From contig JAQUIT010000002.1 of assembly GCA_028681335.1 (NCBI GenBank), positions 1-64,000 on the forward strand: DNA of 64,000 nt, in the 5' to 3' direction. The stretch is from Desulfuromonadaceae bacterium (lineage in GTDB: Bacteria > Desulfobacterota > Desulfuromonadia > Geobacterales > Pseudopelobacteraceae). Made by a program: the position numbers and the translations under genes. The notes beneath the pieces are model-generated. The model did not search any database. It was not told where the DNA came from and saw only the letters and a program-made list of their open reading frames with translations. Shown in pieces: positions 35,319 to 44,637 of this stretch (position 1 is its first letter; each line of letters begins with the position of its first letter).

Positions 35319-35479
35319 TTTAGGGCCTTGGTGGTATTGGTTTTATATGACATCCTGGTGTCAGAATAAAGTTGCCTTATAATATGGGCAAGGATAAGTC
35401 CGAGACGTAATCAACGTAAGTTGCGTAGAACAAACGCCACGATCCATACTACATAACTATTGTAGTAAAATAAACATGC

Positions 35480-36682
35480 TCATTGATCGACAGGCATCCG
35501 CAGCAGCAGAGCCGCCACCCCGAAGGCGGCCATGGTCAGCAGCATGATCAGCGCCGCCACTCCGTTCCAGCCGTAGTTCACCCAGAACAACCCGCCAACC
35601 GTACCGGAAATGCTGGAACCAAGATAGTAGGAGAACAGGTAGAGTGACGAAGCCTGGGCCTTGGCGGTGCTGGCGCGCCGACCGACCCAGCTGGAGGCTA
35701 TTGCGTGGGTGCTGAAGAAGCCGCAGGTGAAAACCCCCACTCCTGCCACGATTACGGGGAGCGAGCCGGAGAGTGTGATCAGTGTGCCTGCCAGCATGAC
35801 TGAAAGGGCCAGGCGGATCATGAAGGGGCGGCCAAAGCGGTGAATCATGCCGCCAATGGCCCCGGAGCTGAATGAACCGAGCAGATAAACGAGAAAGATC
35901 AGACTTACCTGGTAGTGGCTGAGATTGTAGGGGGCCGCCAGCAGGCGGAAACCGATGTAGTTGTAGAGCGAGATGAAGCCTCCCATCGAAAGGAAGGCGA
36001 GCGCGTAGAGGCAGAGCAGGCCGGGGTCGTGCAAGTGCTGGAACAGCGAGGTGAACAGGTAGCGCAGCTGAAACGGCCGCTGCTGGAAGTTTGTGGAGGG
36101 GGGCAGGCTCTTGACGAACACCAGGCTGAGCAGCAGGCCGATGACGCCGATCAGGGCGATGGCGCTGTGCCACGGCACATAACGGCAGAGGAGCGCCGAT
36201 CCGATCCGTCCGCTCATTCCCCCCAGAGCATTGCCGCTGATATAGAGCCCCATGGCATGGCCGATGGACTCTGCATCCATCTCCTCCCCCAGATAGGCCA
36301 TCGCCACTGACGGGACGCCTGCCAGCACCAATCCCTGCAGCAGTCGCAACATCAGCAGGGATTCGAACGAGTGGCTGAAGAATGTTGTCATTGCCAGCAG
36401 CGATGTCAGGAAGAGCGCCACGGTCATGACCCGGCGTCGTCCCAGTGTTTCAGAGACGGTGCCGGCGATCAGCATGCCTACTGCCAGTGCGATTGTCGCA
36501 AAGGAGAGCGGCAGGCTGGCTACTGCCGGTGACACGTTGAATTCTTGTGCGAACAGCGGGAGAAGCGGCTGCACGTCGTAGAGGGTGACGAAGGTGACAA
36601 AGCCGGCGCAGAACAGCGCTACGTTGATTCGCCTGAACTCGGAGGTGCCGACCCGGACCGCTCCCTGCTTCATATCGGGCAT
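35480..36682 (-). CDS. MFS transporter, YnfM-like
   Basis: 400 aa with about twelve membrane helices. The loop motif SETLGRRRVM after helix 2, the early segment FVTLYDVQPLLPLFAQEF and the second-half motif GGMIHRFGRPFMIR fit the YnfM/Bcr-type group of drug or metabolite exporters. GGAGG precedes the ATG. It stands alone, 161 bases from the kinase gene and divergent from the lipoprotein operon, so it is probably not part of either. Substrate unknown. Confidence 0.87.
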   Translation of the reverse strand: MPDMKQGAVRVGTSEFRRINVALFCAGFVTFVTLYDVQPLLPLFAQEFNVSPAVASLPLSFATIALAVGMLIAGTVSETLGRRRVMTVALFLTSLLAMTTFFSHSFESLLMLRLLQGLVLAGVPSVAMAYLGEEMDAESIGHAMGLYISGNALGGMSGRIGSALLCRYVPWHSAIALIGVIGLLLSLVFVKSLPPSTNFQQRPFQLRYLFTSLFQHLHDPGLLCLYALAFLSMGGFISLYNYIGFRLLAAPYNLSHYQVSLIFLVYLLGSFSSGAIGGMIHRFGRPFMIRLALSVMLAGTLITLSGSLPVIVAGVGVFTCGFFSTHAIASSWVGRRASTAKAQASSLYLFSYYLGSSISGTVGGLFWVNYGWNGVAALIMLLTMAAFGVAALLLRMPVDQ

Positions 36683-36904
36683 TCACTCCCTCCTCCAGAG
36701 ATCTGTACTCGCGTCAGTCAATAGCAAAAACTCGGCTAAAATACCACTCGCAAGTTTCGATGCCGACTTGCCGCATTCGATAATTAGGGTACTCTATTGA
36801 CAATGGGGTTTATTTGCGCGATTGTTTGCCATGTAGCTAGAATGCAGACGGGCGGGGTCAGAACAGCCGGTTCTTTACTTCCAGATTTTCCCCAGGGGGC
36901 GGAC

Positions 36905-38332
36905 GTGATTGTATTACTGAAGGGCTGCAGGCAGGTTGCAGCGCTGGCGACACTGCTGGTTATGGCCGGCTGTGCCTCTACTTCGACCTTTAGCGCTTAC
37001 CCACGCAAAATCCAGCCTCTGATCGCCGCCATGTCAAATCGGACCCCGATAGATGTGTCGCACTTCCTGGTGAGCGAAAGCAAAAGTAAGGACGGGATTC
37101 TCTACAGCATGGAGCGGGGACGGTACGCCCAGGTCGTCGATAAAACCGACAGCAGCATGGCCGACTTCAGCTCCTCGATGGAGAAAATCGGCGTGAACGA
37201 CGAGAAAGCGCTGATCAGTGCCTCCGCGATCGGTTCCAACGTGGCGGCAACGATGGTTAATGACAACGCAATCCCCTACGAGGGTGAAGGGTATGAACGT
37301 GTCCTGCTGCATCATTATCAGGCGCTCAATTATCTGAAGAAAAAGGATATTGAAGGTGCCGGAGTCGAGGTCCGTCGCGCTAACTTCGAGCAGGAAGAAT
37401 CTTTAAGACGCTTTGAAAAAGAGGTTGACGAGGCCCAGGAAGAAGCGGCTCAAAAAAGGATCAACGGCAGCTCTGCAGTCGAGAGCCGCTATGCCCAGAT
37501 GGACGAAGTGGCCGGCAAGGTAAAGAATTCGTTTCAGAACGCCTACACATTCTATGTTTCCGGCTTTATCTATGAGCTGCTTAAGCAACCGGGTGATGCC
37601 TATATCGACTACAAGAAAGCGCTGGAGATCTACCCGGACAACAGCTATCTGCAGAAAGATGTGTTGCGTCTGGCGGCAAAGCTTGGGATGGATGACGAAC
37701 TTGGCGAGCTGCGGCAGCGGTTTACATTGAAAGAGAGGCGCTTTATCGATGAGGGGAGCGCCGCTTCCGGTGAACTGCTGGTGCTTTTCGAGGATGGTTT
37801 TGTCCCGCAGAAACATGAGATAAAAATTCCGCTTCCTGCCGGTAGAGCGGGACTTGTTACCATTGCGTTTCCTATCTATGAGGAGAGGTGGTCGCCCCAG
37901 ACTCCCTTGCGGGTTCTCAACGACAATGAACTTGTCGGCAGCACCGAGCCTATCTGCGATATTAGAGCGCTGGCGGTCAAGGCGCTCAAGGAAAAGGCGC
38001 CGCTGATAGCGACCCGCCAGATTATCCGGGCAATCGCCAAGGGGGTAACAGCTGCTGAGGCCAAAAAGCAGATGGGGGACTTTGGGTTGCTGGCTACCAA
38101 TATATGGAATATAATCAGCGAAAATGCCGATCTGCGCAGCTGGCTTACTCTGCCGTCCAACGCTCAGATCTTGCGCACGACGCTGCCGGCCGGACACTAT
38201 CAGTTGACTCTGCAGCATCCGCTGGGGGGATTTCCCGCCTATGCGGATGTTGACATAAAGGCCTCAGGCAAAACTGTGCTGCAGGTAGTTCGGGCCGGTG
38301 GGCAGATATACAGCTCGTCCACATCGTTTTAG
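36905..38332 (+). CDS. COG3014-family lipoprotein with TPR
   Basis: 475 aa from a GTG preceded by AGGGGG. The longer frame places an unlikely 36 residues before the signal. The signal and lipobox LVMAGC put a lipid on Cys 23. The mature part is long and helical, with a TPR-like hairpin (GFIYELLKQPGDAYIDYKKALEIYP, split over about 220-245). A beta-rich C-terminal half follows, with FEDGFVPQKHEIKIPLP. The family has no proven function but recurs beside LpoB, YcfL and CsgG-like genes. It opens this operon. Confidence 0.85.
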   Translation: MIVLLKGCRQVAALATLLVMAGCASTSTFSAYPRKIQPLIAAMSNRTPIDVSHFLVSESKSKDGILYSMERGRYAQVVDKTDSSMADFSSSMEKIGVNDEKALISASAIGSNVAATMVNDNAIPYEGEGYERVLLHHYQALNYLKKKDIEGAGVEVRRANFEQEESLRRFEKEVDEAQEEAAQKRINGSSAVESRYAQMDEVAGKVKNSFQNAYTFYVSGFIYELLKQPGDAYIDYKKALEIYPDNSYLQKDVLRLAAKLGMDDELGELRQRFTLKERRFIDEGSAASGELLVLFEDGFVPQKHEIKIPLPAGRAGLVTIAFPIYEERWSPQTPLRVLNDNELVGSTEPICDIRALAVKALKEKAPLIATRQIIRAIAKGVTAAEAKKQMGDFGLLATNIWNIISENADLRSWLTLPSNAQILRTTLPAGHYQLTLQHPLGGFPAYADVDIKASGKTVLQVVRAGGQIYSSSTSF

Positions 38333-38356
38333 CAGTTCAGGAAGGAGAGTGAAATT

Positions 38357-39376
38357 ATGAACAGGTGGTTACGTGCACTGTCGGCTGTCTCATTGATGCT
38401 TTTGATGTCGCCGCTTCTGGCCTTTGCTGCCGGAGAGGCGAAGGGGGAGAAGGAGACGATTTTTATCGCCGCACTCAAGGTTCAGCAGCCGGTGGCTGAT
38501 CGTGCGGCAAAAATGAATCGCCTGGCTGAGCTGCAGAGGCTCTCAAGCGCTCTGGAGAGCCAGCTTGTATCTGCACTGAACGCTACCCGGGTTTTTCAGC
38601 TGATGGAGCGGAACGACACGCCTGCTGTTGAGCCGGTGGCTGCTGTGGCCGGCGTTGGTTCCGATGATAAAAAGGCCGTTGATAGCGGCAGGACAGCAGG
38701 TGCCCGATACGCGTTTATGCCACGGATTGATGGTTTTGAGGACAGGTCCGATATCGTGGAATATCCTGCAATCGGGCGGGCATCGTTGGATCGCAAGCTC
38801 TTCCTGTCGGCCGTTGTACAGGTTGTTGATACGACCACCGGCAAGGTGCTGCCGGATTCTCCCAGTATCCAGCTGAGCAGGTCTGAAGTGATTGAGAATG
38901 CGCGGATAGGGCAGCTTGCGGGGAGCGAAGAAGTTCTTGTTGCTCTGGCCAAAGAGATGGCTAAGAAGCTTTCGCAGGAGGTTGTCGCGCTGCTGATGCC
39001 GGCAAAGGTGCTGACGGTAACTGACAGGATGGTCATGTTCAACCGTGGGAGTGAGGCCGGGTTCGTAAAGGGTGATCTGGTGGAGATCTACACCGTTCAG
39101 AATGTCAAGGACGATGATACCGGAGAGGTTCTGCGGAACGAGTTGCCGGTTGGACAGGCGGTAATCTCCAGAATTGAAAAATATCAGAGTTATGCCAGAA
39201 TAAGTGGTGACGATAGCGGTATCACCAAAGGGTGTATCGTCCGTTTTGTGAAGAGTGCCGCAAGCCGCGCGGCTGAATCTGAACAGCCGCCAGATGTGAC
39301 GCTGCCGGATTTTGGCGCAAAAGGTGATACGGGGACAACGCCGGGATCAAGTAAAAAACCACTCAAGTGGAAATAG
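38357..39376 (+). CDS. CsgG-like envelope protein
   Basis: 339 aa. A signal peptide ends near LLAFA (residue 24) without a lipobox Cys. The body resembles the CsgG-type domain: IFIAALKVQQP, LESQLVSALNATRVFQLMER, ARYAFMPRIDGFED and VVQVVDTTTGKVL. A C-terminal beta domain follows (MVMFNRGSEAGFVKGDLVEIY) and a disordered Pro/Gly/Lys tail. Membership in CsgG proper is uncertain. It follows the first gene by 24 bases with GAAGGAGAG before the ATG, in one operon. Confidence 0.75.
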   Translation: MNRWLRALSAVSLMLLMSPLLAFAAGEAKGEKETIFIAALKVQQPVADRAAKMNRLAELQRLSSALESQLVSALNATRVFQLMERNDTPAVEPVAAVAGVGSDDKKAVDSGRTAGARYAFMPRIDGFEDRSDIVEYPAIGRASLDRKLFLSAVVQVVDTTTGKVLPDSPSIQLSRSEVIENARIGQLAGSEEVLVALAKEMAKKLSQEVVALLMPAKVLTVTDRMVMFNRGSEAGFVKGDLVEIYTVQNVKDDDTGEVLRNELPVGQAVISRIEKYQSYARISGDDSGITKGCIVRFVKSAASRAAESEQPPDVTLPDFGAKGDTGTTPGSSKKPLKWK

Positions 39377-39386
39377 GGAGGGGTAC

Positions 39387-39833
39387 ATGATGAGACAGAA
39401 GCATAACTTCGTTGCCGGCGGGATAGCTGCTGCGGCTCTGGTCGCGTTGATGGGGCTGGCTGGCTGCAGCACAACAGCTGGCGTGGAAACAACCGGCAAG
39501 ACGTCATGGGACGAGCAGGGTGCCAGGATACTCGAGAAGAATGTGGTATTCAACAGCAGTTCCCTGAAGGGTGATCTGCAGATTGTTGACCTCCGTGGCG
39601 TTCAGGCTGGGGATATCATGCGTGCCCAGGCTACGCTGCGCTCCCGGGACAAAGATACACTGCAGTTCCAGTACCGTTTCGACTGGTATGATGCAGGCGG
39701 TCTGGAAATTAATTCCGGAGCCGGTTCATGGAAGCCGCTCCTGTTGACCGGTCGTGAGACCAAAACCGTACAGGGCGTTGCACCGGACCCACGCGCCAAG
39801 GAGTTCAAGCTTAAAATCCGCGAAATGGAATAA
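39387..39833 (+). CDS. YcfL-like lipoprotein (DUF1425)
   Basis: 148 aa from ATG ATG after GGGAGGGG. The lipobox LAGCS lipidates Cys 27. The rest is one beta-sandwich domain of YcfL type: LKGDLQIVDLRGVQAGDIMRAQ, FQYRFDWYDAGGLEI and GRETKTVQGVAPDPRAKEF. In E. coli ycfL lies beside lpoB, as here. Function is unproven; it is probably anchored in the outer membrane. Confidence 0.85.
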   Translation: MMRQKHNFVAGGIAAAALVALMGLAGCSTTAGVETTGKTSWDEQGARILEKNVVFNSSSLKGDLQIVDLRGVQAGDIMRAQATLRSRDKDTLQFQYRFDWYDAGGLEINSGAGSWKPLLLTGRETKTVQGVAPDPRAKEFKLKIREME

Positions 39834-39910
39834 AGCGGCGTGGCGGTAGATTGACATGGTATTCGCAGGAACAGAGAAATTACTCTATTTATAAAGTGAG
39901 GACGCAGCGT

Positions 39911-40513
39911 ATGAAAAACGGCATGCAAAAACTTTTGCTTGTTACAGTGATCGGGGCTTTTGCTCTTGGTGGCTGTGCATCAACAATGCAGTACGGCGAC
40001 GCCGGGTCGGCCAAGCCGATCTCCACTGAATTCGGTTCATCCGATCTGCAGCAGATAGCCGAGGCGATGGTCGATTCGATGATTATCTTCCCCCCAATGG
40101 TTGAATTGACCTCTGCGCGTCGCCCGGTTGTGAGCGTTGACAAGGTTAAAAACAAGACGATGCAGCATATCGACACCGAATCGATTACCGATTCGATCCG
40201 CACCAAGCTGATTCGTTCCGGAAAATTCCGCTTTATCGACCGCACGACCGACGACCAGACCATCGAAGAGCTCAAAACCCAGCAGGACAGCGGCCTGGTC
40301 GACAAAAAAACCGCTGTGCAGTTCGGACAGCAGATTGGTGCCGAATTCCTGCTGACATCAAACTTCTCCGAGATCAGGCAGAAGGTCGGCAGTACCACTG
40401 ATGTGTACTACAAGTTTACGATGTCGCTTAAAAACCTGAAAACCGGCATTCTGGAATGGTCCGATGAAAAAGAAATCCGCAAGGTGTTTACGCGCGGTAC
40501 TTTTGGAGGTTAA
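39911..40513 (+). CDS. lpoB: LpoB-like activator of peptidoglycan synthase
   Basis: 200 aa. The lipobox ALGGCAS lipidates Cys 22. The globular domain is LpoB-like: FGSSDLQQIAEAMVDSM, RPVVSVDKVKNKTMQHIDTES, then GKFRFIDR and GAEFLLTSNFSEI. In enterobacteria LpoB reaches through the peptidoglycan to stimulate the synthase PBP1B. The linker after Cys is short here, so it may lack the long disordered tether of the E. coli protein. No penicillin-binding protein lies nearby. Its last codons contain the ribosome site of the next gene. Confidence 0.85.
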   Translation: MKNGMQKLLLVTVIGAFALGGCASTMQYGDAGSAKPISTEFGSSDLQQIAEAMVDSMIIFPPMVELTSARRPVVSVDKVKNKTMQHIDTESITDSIRTKLIRSGKFRFIDRTTDDQTIEELKTQQDSGLVDKKTAVQFGQQIGAEFLLTSNFSEIRQKVGSTTDVYYKFTMSLKNLKTGILEWSDEKEIRKVFTRGTFGG

Positions 40514-40517
40514 CACC

Positions 40518-41012
40518 ATGAAAAAACTGTTACTGTTACTCCCTGTCGCACTGCTGTTGGTCGCCTGTTCGGCCGCAAAGCCGAATTTTGTTTTTCTGGA
40601 AAAAACAGCTGTAGATCAGAACACCGGGCTTACGTGGGCAAAAAATGCCAACATGCCGGGCCGCCAGCTGATCTGGCGTGGTGACGACAATGTTTATGAG
40701 TACATGAAGCGTCTGAACGAAACGAATTATGCCGGATATGCCGACTGGCGGGTGCCGTCCAAAGAGGAAATGGGACGCCTGATCGAGTATGCAAAGGCCA
40801 TGGGGTACGACCCGGCAAAAATGGATACATGGCCCCACCAGAAGCTGCGCCAGCTCGGTTTCATCGATGTGCGCGATTATGAGTACTGGACATCCACCCG
40901 TCAATCGCCGACCGAAATCTGGACCGCCGATATGAGCAACGGCAAGGTAGCGCCGAAGCCGGAAGCGAAACCGTACTATCTCTGGCCTGTGCGGGGCACC
41001 AGTTCGCGCTGA
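40518..41012 (+). CDS. DUF1566 (Lcl-type) lipoprotein
   Basis: 164 aa. The lipobox LLVACS lipidates Cys 17. One DUF1566 domain follows: DQNTGLTWAKNANMPGR, NYAGYADWRVPSKEEMGRLI, YWTSTRQSPTEIW and the end YYLWPVRG. Such domains share a C-type-lectin-like fold and often bind surface ligands. Only 4 bases separate it from lpoB, so the two are surely cotranscribed. That link with the LpoB cluster is unusual. Confidence 0.88.
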   Translation: MKKLLLLLPVALLLVACSAAKPNFVFLEKTAVDQNTGLTWAKNANMPGRQLIWRGDDNVYEYMKRLNETNYAGYADWRVPSKEEMGRLIEYAKAMGYDPAKMDTWPHQKLRQLGFIDVRDYEYWTSTRQSPTEIWTADMSNGKVAPKPEAKPYYLWPVRGTSSR

Positions 41013-41047
41013 ATTGAATGAGGCAGGGAGCTGACGACGAACAGTAT

Positions 41048-41091
41048 AAAGGCAACGCCTCTGCGGCTTCTCACGCAGAGGCGTTGCCTTT
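41048..41091 (+). terminator. Terminator of the lipoprotein operon
   Basis: A perfect 18 bp inverted repeat (AAAGGCAACGCCTCTGCG with its complement) has an 8-base loop and ends in TTT. It closes the five-gene operon. Confidence 0.85.
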
Positions 41092-41173
41092 ACTGACAGC
41101 TGATGAGGGATAAGTTGGTTCTTTACGAGCGACGATGTGCTATAGGTATTCAAAATACGAAAGGAGATTGCGC

Positions 41174-41764
41174 ATGAAAAAAACAGTACTTGTTCTTGTA
41201 ACTGCAGCCGTTACGGCGGTGTCGTCGGCACAGGCAGAGGTGAGTGTCAATGTCAATATTGGTGTTCCTGCCCCAAGGGTGATTGTTTCCTCCCCACCGT
41301 CAGTGTATTTTGACGTTGCCCCGCTCTTTATCGCCTCACCGCGACTCGGTTTCTATGTCGGAGTTGATACCCCTTATGACATCATCTTCAGCTCAGATTA
41401 CTTCTATCTGTACTATGGTAACAGTTGGCACCGTTCCAGCAATCATAACGGTCCCTGGGTCGAAGTCCCCTACCGGCAGTTGCCCCCCGGTATCCGCAAC
41501 CACCGGATTGAGCAGATCCGCTCGTACCGTGACCGGGAGTATCGGGTCTATCGCAGAGACCGTGACCACTATCGCGGGCGTTACTTCCGGCCGGACCATG
41601 GGAGGAGGGAAGATTGGAAGAATGAGCGCCGCTACGACAAGCAGGAACGGAAAGACGAGCGTCGCTACGATAAGCAGGAGCGGAAAAATGAGCGCCGCGA
41701 GGAGCGTAAAGACAGGAAAGAAGAAAAACGGGACAAGAACGGCCATGGCCACGGAAGAGACTAA
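41174..41764 (+). CDS. Secreted protein with charged repeat tail
   Basis: 196 aa from the ATG preceded by AAGGAGA. A signal peptide ends at SSAQA (about 21). A Pro/Tyr-rich middle (PPSVYFDVAPLF, YFYLYYGNSWHRSSNHNGPW, YRQLPPGIRNHR) resembles small periplasmic proteins of Geobacter-like bacteria. The last 70 residues are a low-complexity Arg/Lys/Glu tail with two copies of ERRYDKQERK and a closing HGHGRD. No enzyme motif is present. It has its own promoter region and terminator. It may be a wall- or polymer-binding protein, but this is unproven. Confidence 0.75.
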   Translation: MKKTVLVLVTAAVTAVSSAQAEVSVNVNIGVPAPRVIVSSPPSVYFDVAPLFIASPRLGFYVGVDTPYDIIFSSDYFYLYYGNSWHRSSNHNGPWVEVPYRQLPPGIRNHRIEQIRSYRDREYRVYRRDRDHYRGRYFRPDHGRREDWKNERRYDKQERKDERRYDKQERKNERREERKDRKEEKRDKNGHGHGRD

Positions 41765-41778
41765 GAGAGTATGATCTG

Positions 41779-41806
41779 CGGGGGGGCGAGAATGCCCCCC
41801 GTTTTT
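41779..41806 (+). terminator. Rho-independent terminator
   Basis: GGGGGGC pairs with GCCCCCC around a short loop, followed by GTTTTTG. Confidence 0.88.
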
Positions 41807-41878
41807 GTAGTTAAAGCCAAGCTGTTGCAAAGCCGTTCAGGCGTTTTTCACGTTCAAGAGCGAACTGAGCTCCCGCCG

Positions 41879-43165
41879 TCACACGAGGTTGACGATCTGG
41901 TCAGCCTCATAGTCAAGTTTGTCCACCTGGTCTAACAGATCGTCAACACTGATCTGGCTCAACTCCAGGCTTGTGAATGTCATGTCCGTAACATCCTCCG
42001 GTTGGTTGTTAAGGTCGGCCATGGCATTTGACAGGCTGATAACTTCGGCCAGGTTGACGTTTTCAACAGCTCGTTCCGGGTAATGGTGGTAACGGATGAC
42101 TTCCCTGATGTCTGCTCCGAAATTCCACTTGTCTGCCAGCAAATAACCGACCTCGGCGTGGTTCTCCTCGATCAGCTTGTCTCGTGCCTCCGGCAGCAGC
42201 ATGTAGTCGCCCAGCATATCAAGCAGGATAGTCTTGCCGATGTCGTGCAGAAGGCCGCACATAAAGGCCAACTCGTGGTTGCCGCCCATGTCTCTGGTTA
42301 TTTGGCGGGCGATCATTGCGCAGACCAGGCAGTGTTTGAGAACCTTCTTGATCTCCTTGGTATTGCGGGGGCTGAAGCTGCTCATTGCGTGAACGGTAAT
42401 AATGCTCATCAGTGATTTGAGGCCGATGAAGACTACCGCGGCTTTAAGTGTGGAAATACGGCCATGGTGGCCGTAGTAGGGCGAGTTGCAGATGCGGAGG
42501 ATTTTGGAAACCAGAATCTGGTCGGTGATGCATTCAATAATTTCATCAATAGAGATGGCGGGGTTGTCAACTCTTTCTGCAATCTGGAGCATGACATCAG
42601 GAATGGGCGGCAGTTCAAAATTTCCCTCCTGGATATGCTCACGGATTTCATTCAGCACCATTTCGGCATCAATCTGGTCGCCCAGGCGATTCTCGTCAAA
42701 GTGGCGCACTGATTCGAGCAGTGTCTTGATTGAGTTAAGCCTGACAGGGCTGTTCAATACGGATTTCGGCAGATCGTCTATAAACTCAAATATTCCGGTA
42801 TCCCATTTGAGCGCGCTGGTCAGGACCGCTTCAGTTGCATTTTTAAGTATATCCTCAAGTTCGTTCTCTAAAAAAACCTTTTCTGATAGCAGATAGCCGA
42901 TAAATGGTAAGCCGAGCCGCTCTGAATCGGCAAAAGCTTTGTCGAGTTCATCCTGGCTGATACTTGACCGGTTTTTCAGAAAGTTGGCAAAATGTTCTCC
43001 CTCGCAGTCCGACCAGAAGAAGATGATTTTGCCGTCCTGCAGATAGAATTTTTTCTGCCGTCCATGCTGGCTAAGGATCAGCGTGCCGGAGCGTTTACTG
43101 TTGTCGGCCCATTGGATGAGATCCGCAATAGGCATGAGGCTGAGATTCCCTTTGAATTTTCGCAT
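41879..43165 (-). CDS. DUF4388-HDOD signalling protein
   Basis: 428 aa. The N-terminal 100 residues form a DUF4388 domain (FKGNLSLMPIADLIQWADNSK, GTLILSQHGRQKKFYLQDGK). A linker leads to an HDOD domain (about 185-390) with LPPIPDVMLQIAER, ISTLKAAVVFIGLKSL and CGLLHDIGKTILL. HDOD domains look like HD phosphohydrolases but mostly act as scaffolds in c-di-GMP or motility signalling. The HD pair (LLHDIGK) is present here, so catalysis cannot be ruled out. It is transcribed alone. Confidence 0.92.
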   Translation of the reverse strand: MRKFKGNLSLMPIADLIQWADNSKRSGTLILSQHGRQKKFYLQDGKIIFFWSDCEGEHFANFLKNRSSISQDELDKAFADSERLGLPFIGYLLSEKVFLENELEDILKNATEAVLTSALKWDTGIFEFIDDLPKSVLNSPVRLNSIKTLLESVRHFDENRLGDQIDAEMVLNEIREHIQEGNFELPPIPDVMLQIAERVDNPAISIDEIIECITDQILVSKILRICNSPYYGHHGRISTLKAAVVFIGLKSLMSIITVHAMSSFSPRNTKEIKKVLKHCLVCAMIARQITRDMGGNHELAFMCGLLHDIGKTILLDMLGDYMLLPEARDKLIEENHAEVGYLLADKWNFGADIREVIRYHHYPERAVENVNLAEVISLSNAMADLNNQPEDVTDMTFTSLELSQISVDDLLDQVDKLDYEADQIVNLV

Positions 43166-43378
43166 GGGTAATCCTGTTTCTGTCGAAGGCCTGATGGTGA
43201 AAGTTGCTTAGTAGAATTGATTATAATGAGGCTTTAACAAAAAACAATGTGTAATGTGGTGATGGTTAGGTTTTTTGTACTGCTTCAGTAAACAACCTAT
43301 GCAGTGGGTACTGTTTTTCCCGCTCCACTATGCAGGAAGTCGTGCTATAAACGCTGAAAATTAATTGGGGGGACATGT

Positions 43379-43684
43379 ATGCACGAGGAGATCTTCAAAA
43401 AATTGCAGAAAAATTACAAGAAGGGTGTATTCAAGGTTCCGACTACGTTCTGCTTCACGATAGACGACATCAAAAAAACCCTGACGCTGGATGCGGAAAG
43501 TTGCACCATTGAAGACGGGGTGACGGTTGCGGACGCAGATTGCGTTTGCAAAACCAGTGCTGCGATGTTTAATAAAATTTGGAACGACGGCTATCGGCCG
43601 GGTCTCATGGATTTCATGACAGGCGCCATCACGTCAAATGCCCCGCAACTCTTGCCGCAGCTGTTGTCCGCTTTCAGTAAGTAG
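43379..43684 (+). CDS. SCP2 sterol-transfer-like domain protein
   Basis: 101 aa, a single SCP2-like fold: FCFTIDDIKKTLTLDAE, then DCVCKTSAAMFNKIWNDGYRPGLMDFMTGAITSNAP. These domains bind lipids or hydrophobic ligands in a cleft. GGGGGG with a 7-base gap precedes the ATG. The CVC pair is not a usual family feature. It is convergent with the kinase-like gene that follows. Confidence 0.8.
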   Translation: MHEEIFKKLQKNYKKGVFKVPTTFCFTIDDIKKTLTLDAESCTIEDGVTVADADCVCKTSAAMFNKIWNDGYRPGLMDFMTGAITSNAPQLLPQLLSAFSK

Positions 43685-43710
43685 CCTGAGTTTCGGCTGT
43701 CCAGCCTGAT

Positions 43711-43746
43711 TGTCCTCCCCTCCGGAAATCGCCGGACGGGAGGACA
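43711..43746. terminator. Hairpin between convergent genes
   Basis: TGTCCTCCC-C-TCCGG pairs with CCGGA-C-GGGAGGACA with one C-C mismatch. It lies between the ends of two convergent genes and probably ends both, although no T-run follows. Confidence 0.6.
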
Positions 43747-43760
43747 GTATCCGGAATACC

Positions 43761-44459
43761 TCACCCGTTTGTCACATACTCCGCAATTATCTGCGCAATC
43801 CTTTCCGGAGAGTTCTTGTTGTTGTTGAAGGCGAGATGGTAAAAACGCAAGTCGCAGGGGTCCGTGTTGAAATAATCCCTGATGAAGGCATTGCGCTGCT
43901 TTTGGTTCTTCTCGACAACGCTGTCTGCCTCACCCTTGGAGATGTTTAGCCGTCGTGCTATGGACGCCACCTTGAACTCATGGGAGGCGAACAGGCGAAA
44001 ATGGTAGCAGTTTTTCAGCTGCTGCGTGACGATGGCACCGCCGCGCCCGACGATGATCGTGTTGCCCTTCTCCGCCAAGGAAAATACGTGCTTGCAGAGC
44101 AGCCGGAAATGGTCCTTGTCACTCTTCCAGTGCGGCGAAAACGTGGCCAGAACTTCATCAAGAAGGCGGCTTTTTTTCTCTCCCAGACCGCGTACGATCT
44201 CCTCGGACAGATGGTGATGCTTCGCCACCTCCTCCAGTAGTGCCTTGTCCATGATAGTCCATGGCTGGCCGCTCCTTTTCTCCATGATTTCTTTAAGACA
44301 TTCGGTTACCGGGAAGGCCTCGCAGCCGAACTCCCGGGAAAGGGTTATTGCAGGGTAGGGCTTGTCGCAGGCAGCATCGCTCTCTTCCTGCCTGCGGCCT
44401 AACTCCAGCAACGCACCAAGCCGCATTTCAATTGACGGCACAAGCAGTTTCTCTGACAT
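43761..44459 (-). CDS. Cytidylate-kinase-like family protein
   Basis: 232 aa from the ATG after GGAGGAGGA. It is a P-loop-kinase relative (cytidylate kinase-like, PF13189 type): AITLSREFGCEAFPVTECL in place of a standard Walker A. It continues with DKALLEEVAKHHHLSEEIV, IIVGRGGAIVTQQL and the ARRLNISKGEAD lid region. A classical GxxGxGK(S/T) is missing, which is normal in this subfamily. The true substrate is unknown. It is the minus-strand neighbour of smc. Confidence 0.85.
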   Translation of the reverse strand: MSEKLLVPSIEMRLGALLELGRRQEESDAACDKPYPAITLSREFGCEAFPVTECLKEIMEKRSGQPWTIMDKALLEEVAKHHHLSEEIVRGLGEKKSRLLDEVLATFSPHWKSDKDHFRLLCKHVFSLAEKGNTIIVGRGGAIVTQQLKNCYHFRLFASHEFKVASIARRLNISKGEADSVVEKNQKQRNAFIRDYFNTDPCDLRFYHLAFNNNKNSPERIAQIIAEYVTNG

Positions 44460-44637
44460 GGCATCCTCCTCCACGTAGTAATATAAGACCGCATGCTATG
44501 ATTGTAGCATGGCAGGGCATAATCGCAATTCCCGGGTGCTGTTGCTGTAAACCCGGGTGGCCGGTCAGGAGTTTGTCGCGGAGCCATAACATCCCGCTGG
44601 ACATGCCTTCCCCCGCTCTGATAAAGTGCGCACCTCT

